Shown here piece after piece: positions 1 through 6,106 of a stretch of 6,694 nucleotides of DNA. The position numbers and the translations under genes are program-made. The stretch covers positions 1-6,694 of the forward strand of contig JAFWRL010000285.1 in assembly GCA_017520105.1 (NCBI GenBank), written 5' to 3'. The stretch comes from Fibrobacter sp. (GTDB lineage: Bacteria > Fibrobacterota > Fibrobacteria > Fibrobacterales > Fibrobacteraceae). How positions within the stretch are numbered: the first letter of the stretch is position 1; each line of letters starts with the position of its first letter. The notes under the pieces were generated by a model, which worked only from the letters and a program-made list of their open reading frames with translations, made no database searches and had not been told where the DNA came from.

Positions 1-441
1 GGTGTCTATGTCGCTGAAGTCACGCTCCATGTAGGGCCGGGCACGTTCCAGAATATTTCCGTTGAAGATTTCTCGCAGCACAAGATGCACGGCGAACATT
101 ACGAACTCACCAAGGAAAACGCCGACATCATCAACAAGGCCAAGCGCGATGGTGGCCGCATTGTGACTGTGGGCACTACAAGCACGCGCGTTGTCGAGAC
201 GATTGCCGATGCGAACGGGTTCCTGAAACCGCAAAAGGGCGTGACGTACGCGTTCTTTTATCCGGGATACAAGTACAAACTCGTCGATGGGCTTTTGACT
301 AATTTCCACTGGCCAAAGAGTTCGCTGATTCTCTTGGTATCTGCGTTCTATGGTCGCGAAAATACGCTTGATGCATACAAAATGGCCGTAGAGAACAGAA
401 TGAAATTGTTCAGCTACGGCGACGGAATGTTGATTCTTTAA
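1..441 (+). CDS. queA: S-adenosylmethionine:tRNA ribosyltransferase-isomerase, C-terminal part (5' end outside window)
   Basis: QueA transfers and isomerises the ribosyl group of S-adenosylmethionine onto 7-aminomethyl-7-deazaguanine in tRNA, forming epoxyqueuosine at the wobble position of GUN-anticodon tRNAs; it is cytosolic. The reading frame is open from base 1, so the gene is cut by the window edge; the visible 146 residues are roughly the last 40 percent of a usual QueA of about 340-360 residues. Family hallmarks run in order: VTLHVGPGTFQ near residues 7-17, HKMHGEHYEL near 27-36, GRIVTVGTTSTRVVET near 53-68, TNFHWPKSSLILLVSAFYGR near 100-119, and the near-terminal FSYGDGMLIL. The first in-frame ATG at 85 is internal and is not the true start. 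The gene ends in TAA at 439-441, followed at once by a hairpin, and converges on the - strand unit ending at 488. Nothing suggests damage. Identification is from family motifs and is very secure. Confidence 0.96.
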   Translation, partial: GVYVAEVTLHVGPGTFQNISVEDFSQHKMHGEHYELTKENADIINKAKRDGGRIVTVGTTSTRVVETIADANGFLKPQKGVTYAFFYPGYKYKLVDGLLTNFHWPKSSLILLVSAFYGRENTLDAYKMAVENRMKLFSYGDGMLIL

Positions 442-447
442 CCTGTC

Positions 448-473
448 ACCCCGCGCTGCACTTGTTGCGGGGT
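448..473 (+). terminator. GC-rich hairpin after queA, probable terminator
   Basis: ACCCCGC (448-454) pairs perfectly with GCGGGGT (467-473) around a 12-nt loop, 6 bases after the queA stop. The + strand continues CGGTTTT and then an AT-rich run, so it fits a modest intrinsic terminator for queA. On the - strand the hairpin is followed by GACAGGTTAAAG without a T-run, so it is a poor terminator for the opposing gene. The shape GTCACCCCGC...TTGTTGCGGGGTC also resembles widespread intergenic palindromic repeats, so it may be a repeat copy that serves as terminator. Confidence 0.6.
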
Positions 474-487
474 CGGTTTTGTAAGTA

Positions 488-1009
488 TTATTTCGCAGTA
501 GAAGTTTCTGATTCGATTTCCAGTGCTTGTGGAATCTTTTCATCCTTGCACAGGATTTCTTCGCGAATTTTGAAAGTGAAGTCCTCCAGATTGTTCTCGA
601 ACATTTTTTGGAAGGGCTTCTTTTTTTGTACGCGTTCCAAAGCGCAAGAGCAGTAGTTGATGCGCTGGATGAGTTTGACTTCGTTTGTCGGAATATCGTG
701 GGCGAATACGCATTCGTGCATGATGGCGTATTCCATGGGGCGGTCGTAGCGGAACTTGCACTTGTTGTTTGGAAGGTCCGGCTGTGCCGCTATTTTTTCG
801 ATAATCTTTTCGGTCGGGACGCCGCTGCCAAACCAGTTGTTCGCTTGATACCCCAAGAAAAAGAAAACAAGACACACGATAATACGGATGGTATTCCGCT
901 TGCGATACGCCATTCTTGAAAAGCTGCGTTCAAGGGCGGCAAAAGTTTGTGTCGCGTGTTTCTTGGCTTCGTTCAAGTCATCGGTTTCGTTAGTGTTGTT
1001 TTCTGTCAT
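488..1009 (-). CDS. Single-pass membrane protein of unknown function with CxC motif
   Basis: I do not recognise a named family. The 173-residue protein has a polar, charged N-terminus (about 1-38, ending in a basic patch YRKRN near 35-39), one hydrophobic segment (about 41-60, IIVCLVFFFLGY) and a soluble C-terminal part of about 110 residues. The basic patch before the helix predicts N-in/C-out topology, placing the C-terminal domain in the periplasm. That domain carries cysteines at about 84, 100, 120, 122 and 154, including YCSC followed by a basic stretch ERVQKKKPF. These could form disulfides or bind a metal or haem; none is proven. The start ATG (1009-1007) overlaps the hpt stop in an ATGA arrangement and lacks a clear Shine-Dalgarno sequence, which points to translational coupling. 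It is the last gene of the GH57-hpt unit. The coding call is strong, the function unknown. Confidence 0.8.
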   Translation of the reverse strand: MTENNTNETDDLNEAKKHATQTFAALERSFSRMAYRKRNTIRIIVCLVFFFLGYQANNWFGSGVPTEKIIEKIAAQPDLPNNKCKFRYDRPMEYAIMHECVFAHDIPTNEVKLIQRINYCSCALERVQKKKPFQKMFENNLEDFTFKIREEILCKDEKIPQALEIESETSTAK

Positions 1010-1539
1010 AGCTTTTCAAGTGTCCATATTTCGGGCAAGGTCCGGTATTCGTCTGCGTAGTCGAGACCGTAACCAACCACAAATTTATCTTCAATTTCAA
1101 AACCGACAAAATCGGCGTGGAAGTCAACCGTTCGTCGTGATTCTTTGTTCAACAGTACGCAAGTCTTGATGGAGGCTGGGCTGGATTCTGCAATGGCTTG
1201 CACGAGTGCGAACATCGTGTTGCCCGTGTCGAGAATATCATCGACTAGCAAAATACGCTTACCCTTGATGTCGAGCTTTTCGAGCCCGCTGATTTGTACT
1301 TTTCCACTGGATAGTGTGGAATCGCCGTAGCTTGATGCCCTGATGAATGAAATTTGCAAATCGGGCTTTGCAATTTTCCGTGAAATGTCTGCTGTAAACA
1401 TGTAGCTGCCGGTAAGTGCAGATAAAATCACGTCGAAATCGCAAGCCTTTAATTCTTGGGCGAGCGATTCCAGGCGATTGCTTATCTGTTGCGCTGTAAT
1501 GAGTGGCGCGTTCGACAGCTTGTACAGCATATTAGACAT
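1006..1539 (-). CDS. hpt: Hypoxanthine phosphoribosyltransferase (purine salvage)
   Basis: This enzyme joins hypoxanthine (often also guanine) to PRPP, giving IMP or GMP in the cytosol. The PRPP-binding loop ILLVDDILDTGNT lies at about residues 96-108, with the acidic pair and the catalytic-position Asp of LDTG. The flexible SSYGDST loop is at 69-75, the purine-binding Lys of LLNKESRR at about 132, and the C-terminal DFVGFEIEDKFVVGYGLDYA at about 143-162. The 177-residue length is normal. I chose ATG at 1539 because GAGGT (1549-1545) lies 5 nt before it; a TTG at 1551 would give 181 residues but has weaker support, and another ATG lies at 1530. With this start the gene overlaps the GH57 stop by 8 nt and overlaps the next gene by 4 nt, so it sits mid-operon. 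One oddity: the usual Leu-Lys/Arg-Gly near residue 43 (LKG in most homologues) reads LTG. The family call is secure; base preference cannot be decided. Confidence 0.94.
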   Translation of the reverse strand: MSNMLYKLSNAPLITAQQISNRLESLAQELKACDFDVILSALTGSYMFTADISRKIAKPDLQISFIRASSYGDSTLSSGKVQISGLEKLDIKGKRILLVDDILDTGNTMFALVQAIAESSPASIKTCVLLNKESRRTVDFHADFVGFEIEDKFVVGYGLDYADEYRTLPEIWTLEKL

Positions 1540-3958
1540 TGGCGACCTCAAAGTTCAGCCATTGGAACATGGGCTTGAGTGCCGCGAATTTCCCCTTCGG
1601 CTCTGTCTTGTATTCCTTGTAGAATGCGAAGACGTGGTTTTCGAGGGCTGTTTTGTTGATATAGAGTTTCAACCAATCGGCAACAGTGATGAGGTCCGTG
1701 ATGTAGTTGAGCGTTTTTGCGTTGTACTTCTTGGATACTTCATCGATGAGCTGCGTTAGCTTGTGGTGGAACATACGGCCAAGCCCGCCAAAACTGAACT
1801 TGGTGTTGAGCGAGGTTGCCTCGGTGATGAGTTCCTTTATTTCTGCAATGGTAATCTTGCTGTGTTCGTTCAGCAACCGCAATGCGGCATGGTGGATTCT
1901 CGCGTTGATTTCAACGGTGAGAATCTTTCGCATGGTGTCCGGCAGCGTGTGGTCCGGGTCGGCAAGGCTGTCGATGGAAATCCCGTGATTTAGGGCGAAA
2001 CCGGAGAACGACTTTGTGATGCTCTCGAGGTGCTTTTGCGTTGAAAGCTGGTTGATGCGCTTGAGCGAGTCGCTGGCGAGGTTGCTCATGCGGACAACGT
2101 AAGCCGTCGGGTAGAGGTTGTGCAGTTCGTCCGTTGTCATGTTCGCGTCGCTGACAAAGGAAAGCCCGCAATCTTTTTCTTCGCCCATCATGACGATGAT
2201 GTTGACGCGACTTAGCGAGTCTGTAACGACGAGGTTTGTCGTGACGCAGGATTCGCCGAGGTCGTTGTCTTCGTAGGTGGCGCGCACCAAAGTCTGGCGG
2301 CGGCGGGATGCAATCTTTGTCGCCGTGATGCGGGAATCCTTGTTCAGGTAGTCGTCCTCAAGTTCGAGGTGGTAAATTGCGGCGCGTTCGGCCATCTGCT
2401 TGATGACGGAGGGAACGTCTTCTTCGGCGTACTTTGTGAAGACTTCGGCGCCGTTCCACTTGTGTTCGTTACTTGTGGCGCGAGCGAGGATGTAGAGAAC
2501 TTCGCTCTTGAGGTTGTCTCCCATGGGGAGGAACGGCTTTAAGAGCTGCATTGCGCGGAGTGCGTAACGCATGTTCTGCACGGGTTCGAGACCTTCGATA
2601 TCGTTGAAGAACCAGCCGCAGCTCGTGAAGCTAAACAAGCAGAACTTCTGGATTTCGAGAAGCCGGAGCGCCTTTATGCGGTCTTCCTTGCTTTCGGGAT
2701 TCTTGAGCGTTTCCTTGAGGAATTTTTCTTTGCGGGATTCATCTTCGGGAGCGACTATTACCTGGATGTAATTGTTGCGAACTTCCCACGGGTCGATTTT
2801 TGAAAGCTTTTCGAATTCGCGGACAAAAATGTTGTCGGCGACTTCCTTGAGATGGTTGAAAGCGTCGCGGAGCGGGCCTCTCCACTTTTGGTTCCAGTCA
2901 GGGCCACCACCGGTGGAGCATCCGCAATCCCTGTACCAGCGACCGACGCCGTGAGCGCAGCTCCAGGCACAGCCTTCGCCGTAGAAGTTCTTAAGTTCGA
3001 CTTCGTATTCGGGCGGGAACTTTTCGAGGAACCAGCCGTAGTTGACGGGAATCATGTTGTTCTCTGGGGCGAACCTGCTGTAAAGCCATGCGGCGCACAT
3101 GTCGCCAAACGGTTCGTGATGGCCGTAGGATTCGCCATCGGTGCCGATGCTTACGAGTTGCGGTTCGTCGCGATTTGCATTCCAGGCGCTTTCGATGCGG
3201 TGGCCGAACGTTCCGGCATCGCGGAGCAAGTGCTCAAATCCGACAGCGCTCGAAAGCCACGGATTGTAGAAGAATACATCCAGATAACCGTCACAGACGA
3301 GGTTCCCTTTCTTGTCGCGCGGGTAAATGCGGTACGGGCGTGTGGTGTCGATGTCAGTATTGCTGCAGTCCGTCCAATCCTTGTCGCCGAACTTGCGGAA
3401 TTGCGCTGCTTGCGTGGGCGAGAGAATGGTAAACTTGATGCCAGCCTTGATAAGTTCGACGACTGTCTCGAAATTGATGGCCGTTTCGGCAAGCCACATG
3501 GCTTCGGGCTTGCGACCGAAATGGAACTTGAAATCTTCGATGCCCCAACGGATTTGAGTTCGCTTGTCTTGCTCGCTTGCAAGCGGCATGATGATGTGGT
3601 TATAGACTTGTGCAATGGCGTTGCCATGACCGTTTAAACGTTCTTGGCTGCGTTTGTCGGCTTCTTGAATGCGTTTGTAGGTGTCAGGCGTGTTGGTGCG
3701 GATCCAACCCATCAGCGTTGGGCCGATGTTGAAACTCATGAAATCGTAGTTGTTGACGATATCGACAATCTTGCCGTTGGAATTTAGAATACGGCTCGCG
3801 GAGTTGGGGCTATAGCACTCGCTTGCAATTCGGTCGTTCCAGTCGTGGAACGGACGTGCGCTGGGTTGGTTCTCGATGATGCCAGTCCAGGGGTTCTCGC
3901 GAGGCGGTTGATAAAAATGTCCGTGAATGGTAAAATAAAGGGGGTTCTTTACGGTCAT
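1532..3958 (-). CDS. GH57 glycoside hydrolase with DUF3536-type C-terminal region
   Basis: This is a cytoplasmic 808-residue member of the GH57 alpha-amylase/4-alpha-glucanotransferase group; no signal peptide is present. GH57 enzymes are retaining and act on alpha-glucans such as starch, glycogen or maltodextrins. Conserved regions are visible in order: HGHFYQPPRENPW at about 12-24; GNAIAQVYNHIIMPL at about 112-126; MWLAETA at 154-160 with the nucleophile-position Glu158; and IGTDGESYGHHEP at about 271-283 with the acid/base-position Asp274. A cysteine cluster follows (about 330, 334, 345, 347) within CAWSCAHGVGRWYRDCGC. The rest, about 400-808, is helical and matches the long C-terminal half of DUF3536-type proteins. 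The ATG at 3958 is the only sensible start, since the next Met (74) lies beyond the first catalytic-fold motif; yet no Shine-Dalgarno sequence precedes it and a terminator ends 13 nt upstream. It leads the unit with hpt and the membrane protein. Substrate is unknown; a role in glycogen turnover is inference. Confidence 0.92.
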   Translation of the reverse strand: MTVKNPLYFTIHGHFYQPPRENPWTGIIENQPSARPFHDWNDRIASECYSPNSASRILNSNGKIVDIVNNYDFMSFNIGPTLMGWIRTNTPDTYKRIQEADKRSQERLNGHGNAIAQVYNHIIMPLASEQDKRTQIRWGIEDFKFHFGRKPEAMWLAETAINFETVVELIKAGIKFTILSPTQAAQFRKFGDKDWTDCSNTDIDTTRPYRIYPRDKKGNLVCDGYLDVFFYNPWLSSAVGFEHLLRDAGTFGHRIESAWNANRDEPQLVSIGTDGESYGHHEPFGDMCAAWLYSRFAPENNMIPVNYGWFLEKFPPEYEVELKNFYGEGCAWSCAHGVGRWYRDCGCSTGGGPDWNQKWRGPLRDAFNHLKEVADNIFVREFEKLSKIDPWEVRNNYIQVIVAPEDESRKEKFLKETLKNPESKEDRIKALRLLEIQKFCLFSFTSCGWFFNDIEGLEPVQNMRYALRAMQLLKPFLPMGDNLKSEVLYILARATSNEHKWNGAEVFTKYAEEDVPSVIKQMAERAAIYHLELEDDYLNKDSRITATKIASRRRQTLVRATYEDNDLGESCVTTNLVVTDSLSRVNIIVMMGEEKDCGLSFVSDANMTTDELHNLYPTAYVVRMSNLASDSLKRINQLSTQKHLESITKSFSGFALNHGISIDSLADPDHTLPDTMRKILTVEINARIHHAALRLLNEHSKITIAEIKELITEATSLNTKFSFGGLGRMFHHKLTQLIDEVSKKYNAKTLNYITDLITVADWLKLYINKTALENHVFAFYKEYKTEPKGKFAALKPMFQWLNFEVANV
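1545..1549 (-). promoter_or_regulatory. Ribosome binding site that selects the hpt start
   Basis: On the - strand GAGGT lies 5 nt before the ATG at 1539 and inside the last codons of the GH57 gene. It favours ATG 1539 over the TTG at 1551, which this site would overlap. Because ribosomes finishing GH57 pass over it, re-initiation is likely. Confidence 0.55.
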
Positions 3959-3971
3959 GATTTAAAAATAG

Positions 3972-4001
3972 AAAAAAGGTTCAAAAACGAACCTTTTTTT
4001 T
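3972..4001 (-). terminator. Strong intrinsic terminator of the GH26 mannanase gene
   Basis: AAAAAAGGTTC (3972-3982) pairs perfectly with GAACCTTTTTT (3989-3999) around a 6-nt loop. Read on the - strand it starts about 25 nt after the mannanase stop and ends in T6, then CTATTTTTAAAT. The A/T arms make it symmetrical, so it could work in both directions, though no + strand gene approaches it. It ends only 13 nt before the GH57 start codon, so it should insulate that unit from mannanase transcription unless read-through occurs. Confidence 0.88.
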
Positions 4002-4023
4002 AGAATACATGTTACAGCGAACT

Positions 4024-5925
4024 CTATTTTAGGCGAAAAACCTGCATCGTGTTGTGATGTCCGACGCTTGCCTTGACGATGTAATTGCCGGCGGCGAGCG
4101 ATTGAAGGCTTAAATTATGCGTTCCTGCCGAAATATTGCCCTGCAAAAGTGTTGCAACGCGGTGACCGGTCAAGTCAAAAACGGTGACTGTGGTTCGTCC
4201 GTTTTGATTCGTAGATAGCGAAAGAGACTTGCCACTTATAGAAAGATTTATGTTGTTTGAAATCTTGAAGGGGCGCTTTTGAACGGAATTGTGTACGGTG
4301 ACTTTATCCCAACCAGGCATGTTGTCAAGTGCGATGATGCGCTTGTCGTCGAGGTTTTTCTTCCACATGTCCGTAGGAGTCTTTTCAAGGAAGTTTCCGC
4401 TCCAAGTCTGGCTCCAGGTCATCCAGTAACTCCAATTGGCCTTGTCTTCGGCAATGCTGTCAACGTCTGGAATGGCGCCGTTTTCACTCAAGGCAATCAT
4501 CTTGTTCGTGCCCACATCGCTCACGATTTTATTGAAGTAATTGGCTCCGGAATTATGGTTGTTGAGCGGGTCGTAAATGTCAACAGCGACGATATCGACA
4601 TATTCATCGCCTGGGTACCAACTTGCATTGAGAGCGGAGTAATCGTAACCAAATTGCGGGTCCGTATTGATGTTCCAGACCCAAATCAAGTTTTTGAGGC
4701 CGTTTGTTTTCACCATGCGGTTAAAGACGAGGCGGTAAAGTTGTTTGTAGCAGTCGCCACTGCCGACACCCCACCAGAACCAGCCCCCGCTTGCTTCATG
4801 AAGCGGCCTCCAGATGACGGCAATGCCTTTCTCCTGCAGTTGCTTGAAGTAACCCGAAACGATATCCACATCGGCGACGATGTCCTTGTATTCCTGCGAG
4901 GTCTCGTTGAGCTCTTCGCATTTGTCGCCCTTGAATGCCTTGGTGTAGTTAAAGCAGGTGTTGTTCTCGCTTGTGCCTTTGACGCCTTCGGTGCATCCGC
5001 TTGCCTTGAATCCGTTGTTCGGATAAGCGTCCTTGGTGTAGAAAACAGTGTCTTCGCCGACTTTCCAGTGCCAGGTATAGGTTGGAATGCCGCCCATTTT
5101 CCACAGCTGTTCGGTCATCAAAAGGTTGTTTTCGGTGTACCCCTTGAACCAGCCTTCTTCGTGGTGGCCGCCTGCCGCAAAGAGCATGTCGAAGCCGCCA
5201 ATAGCGGGGTAGTGTCCCGAGCGCTTGTAGAATTCGGCAATGTCGGTCTGGCCCTTCCACGAGACTTCTTCATCGCTGAACTTGCAGGAATCGGCGGGTG
5301 TGCAGCCGCCTGGCGGAATGAGCCGCATATTGCCGTAATCGTAGTTGAAATTTTGGTCGCTAATCATCATGCCGCTGACGGTGTTCTTGCCAAAATTTTC
5401 GCGGAGGAAACTATAGACTTTGCGCGCCGATTCCGTAGCTTCGGGCGTGACAGGGGCTTCGCTAATTGTGTAAGTTGGATCCGGATGGCGTTCGACGGTA
5501 ATGTAATCAACGCCGAGAGCGCCACCGTTACCGACGGTAACGGTGTTTTCGCCAGCACGCATTTTGGCAGAAGCGGTAATCACGAATGCGGAATCGCAAG
5601 TGCGCGGCTTGGTGAGCAAAGAGCCTGCTTCTGTGCCGTTCACGACAATCTTCGATTCGAACCAGTCGTACTGTTTGATGAGTACTTTCGTGGTGAAGTC
5701 ATAGACGGCCGTTTCTTCGACTTTGACTTTGAATGTAAAGCCATCTGTGCCCGGTTTCACGTACTTGCCGCCAGAGAACCCTTCGGCAGATACGATTGAG
5801 GCCGCGTCAACGCCGGGTTGACTTTCGGCTTCGTAAGTTGTCGGTGCGGCATAAGCTGATGATGCCGTGGCTGCTGTGGCAATAGCCATTGCGGAACAAA
5901 CGCCCGCGATTAATTTACATCCCAT
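4024..5925 (-). CDS. Secreted GH26 beta-mannanase with N-terminal CBM35/CBM6-like module and C-terminal sorting-like domain
   Basis: GH26 enzymes, mostly endo-beta-1,4-mannanases, cleave mannan backbones by a retaining mechanism. Residue numbers here count from the first ATG (5931), which gives 635 residues. I prefer the ATG at 5925 because GGAG (5936-5933) lies 7 nt before it but only 1 nt before 5931. A signal peptide ends near ASSAYA-AP (residue 29). A beta-sandwich carbohydrate-binding module follows (about 31-150: YEAE, GFSGGKYV, LGVDYITVE). The catalytic domain spans about 160-545, with acid/base Glu379 in WRPLHEASGGWFWWG and nucleophile Glu483 in ALSENG. The last 80 residues (VTVFDLTGHRVATL, LAAGNYIVKA) resemble the C-terminal domain of type IX secretion cargo. 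Seven cysteines remain in the mature protein, six of them in the catalytic domain (210, 216, 313, 326, 338, 394), suggesting disulfides. It is followed by its own terminator. Another GH26 activity, such as beta-1,3-xylanase or lichenase, is possible; mannanase is the likeliest. Confidence 0.93.
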   Translation of the reverse strand: MGCKLIAGVCSAMAIATAATASSAYAAPTTYEAESQPGVDAASIVSAEGFSGGKYVKPGTDGFTFKVKVEETAVYDFTTKVLIKQYDWFESKIVVNGTEAGSLLTKPRTCDSAFVITASAKMRAGENTVTVGNGGALGVDYITVERHPDPTYTISEAPVTPEATESARKVYSFLRENFGKNTVSGMMISDQNFNYDYGNMRLIPPGGCTPADSCKFSDEEVSWKGQTDIAEFYKRSGHYPAIGGFDMLFAAGGHHEEGWFKGYTENNLLMTEQLWKMGGIPTYTWHWKVGEDTVFYTKDAYPNNGFKASGCTEGVKGTSENNTCFNYTKAFKGDKCEELNETSQEYKDIVADVDIVSGYFKQLQEKGIAVIWRPLHEASGGWFWWGVGSGDCYKQLYRLVFNRMVKTNGLKNLIWVWNINTDPQFGYDYSALNASWYPGDEYVDIVAVDIYDPLNNHNSGANYFNKIVSDVGTNKMIALSENGAIPDVDSIAEDKANWSYWMTWSQTWSGNFLEKTPTDMWKKNLDDKRIIALDNMPGWDKVTVHNSVQKRPFKISNNINLSISGKSLSLSTNQNGRTTVTVFDLTGHRVATLLQGNISAGTHNLSLQSLAAGNYIVKASVGHHNTMQVFRLK

Positions 5926-5932
5926 AATCATA

Positions 5933-5936
5933 CTCC
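5933..5936 (-). promoter_or_regulatory. Shine-Dalgarno site for the GH26 mannanase
   Basis: TTGGAG on the - strand, with GGAG at 5936-5933, is 7 nt from the ATG at 5925 and 1 nt from the ATG at 5931. The spacing decides for the inner start, which shortens the signal peptide by two residues (M-I) and leaves the positively charged MGCK start. Confidence 0.55.
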
Positions 5937-5940
5937 AATT

Positions 5941-5985
5941 TAGTTACTAGTTAGTAGTTACTGCGCCCTGCGGGCTAGTTACTAG
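5941..5985. repeat. TAGTTACT repeat cluster with central GC hairpin
   Basis: Three copies of TAGTTACT lie at 5941-5948, 5955-5962 and 5976-5983. Between the last two, GCCC (5965-5968) and GGGC (5972-5975) form a short hairpin with a 3-nt loop. CTAGT-T-ACTAG (5975-5985) is itself an 11-nt palindrome, and TACTA/TAGTA arms flank position 5950. The cluster lies directly upstream of the mannanase start, in the likely leader or promoter. It could be an operator or a dispersed short repeat; the sequence alone does not decide. Confidence 0.55.
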
Positions 5986-6009
5986 AGCAATGTTGTGCAG
6001 CTTGGACAA
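5981..6009 (-). promoter_or_regulatory. Weak candidate promoter for the GH26 mannanase
   Basis: On the - strand TTGTCC (6009-6004) and TCTAGT (5986-5981) are separated by 17 nt; each matches four of six sigma70 consensus bases. The -10-like box overlaps the CTAGT-T-ACTAG palindrome, which would suit an operator. The match is weak enough to be chance. Confidence 0.25.
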
Positions 6010-6011
6010 TC

Positions 6012-6098
6012 GTCATCCTGAGGACTGTATGGACGAAGGAACCATACGGTTCTTGCAAGGGCATGTTCAAGATATTTGAATCCCCACTCCAGAATGAC
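6012..6098. repeat. Degenerate palindromic intergenic repeat (GTCAT-ended)
   Basis: The ends GTCATCCTGAG (6012-6022) and CTCCAGAATGAC (6087-6098) form an imperfect inverted repeat. Inside are CTGTATGG (6025-6032) pairing with CCATACGG (6042-6049, one G-T pair), the palindrome CTTGCAAG (6052-6059), and TTCAA/TTGAA arms (6066-6080). Ends of the type GTCATCCTGAG...GAATGAC are typical of dispersed intergenic repeats known in several bacteria. It begins 8 bases beyond the downstream (right-hand) GH26 stop and could fold in that transcript, acting as a terminator or stabiliser, although no T-run follows on the - strand. Confidence 0.5.
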
Positions 6099-6106
6099 TC
6101 TGTCAA

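Noticed and set aside
1540..1551. TTG start of hpt giving 181 residues
   Set aside because: The ATG at 1539 has a GAGGT 5 nt upstream and gives a normal N-terminus; the extra four residues have no family support.
2852..3637. A 261-codon open frame on the + strand, antisense to the GH57 gene
   Set aside because: It mirrors the most conserved part of the GH57 enzyme, has no recognisable domain or ribosome binding site, and is explained as a shadow frame.
4279..5799. A 506-codon open frame on the + strand, antisense to the GH26 mannanase
   Set aside because: It is an antisense frame kept open by the GC-rich third positions and codon choice of the real gene. Its translation shows no family motifs, while the opposite strand has a signal peptide, both catalytic Glu and a good ribosome binding site.
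5893..5901. Possible lipoprotein cysteine in the mannanase leader (LIAGVC)
   Set aside because: The residue before Cys is Val, which does not fit a lipobox, and a good signal peptidase I site (AYA-A) follows 16 residues later.
5941..6098. CRISPR array
   Set aside because: The repeats are 8 nt, only three, unevenly spaced, and without spacers of constant length; no cas gene is nearby.
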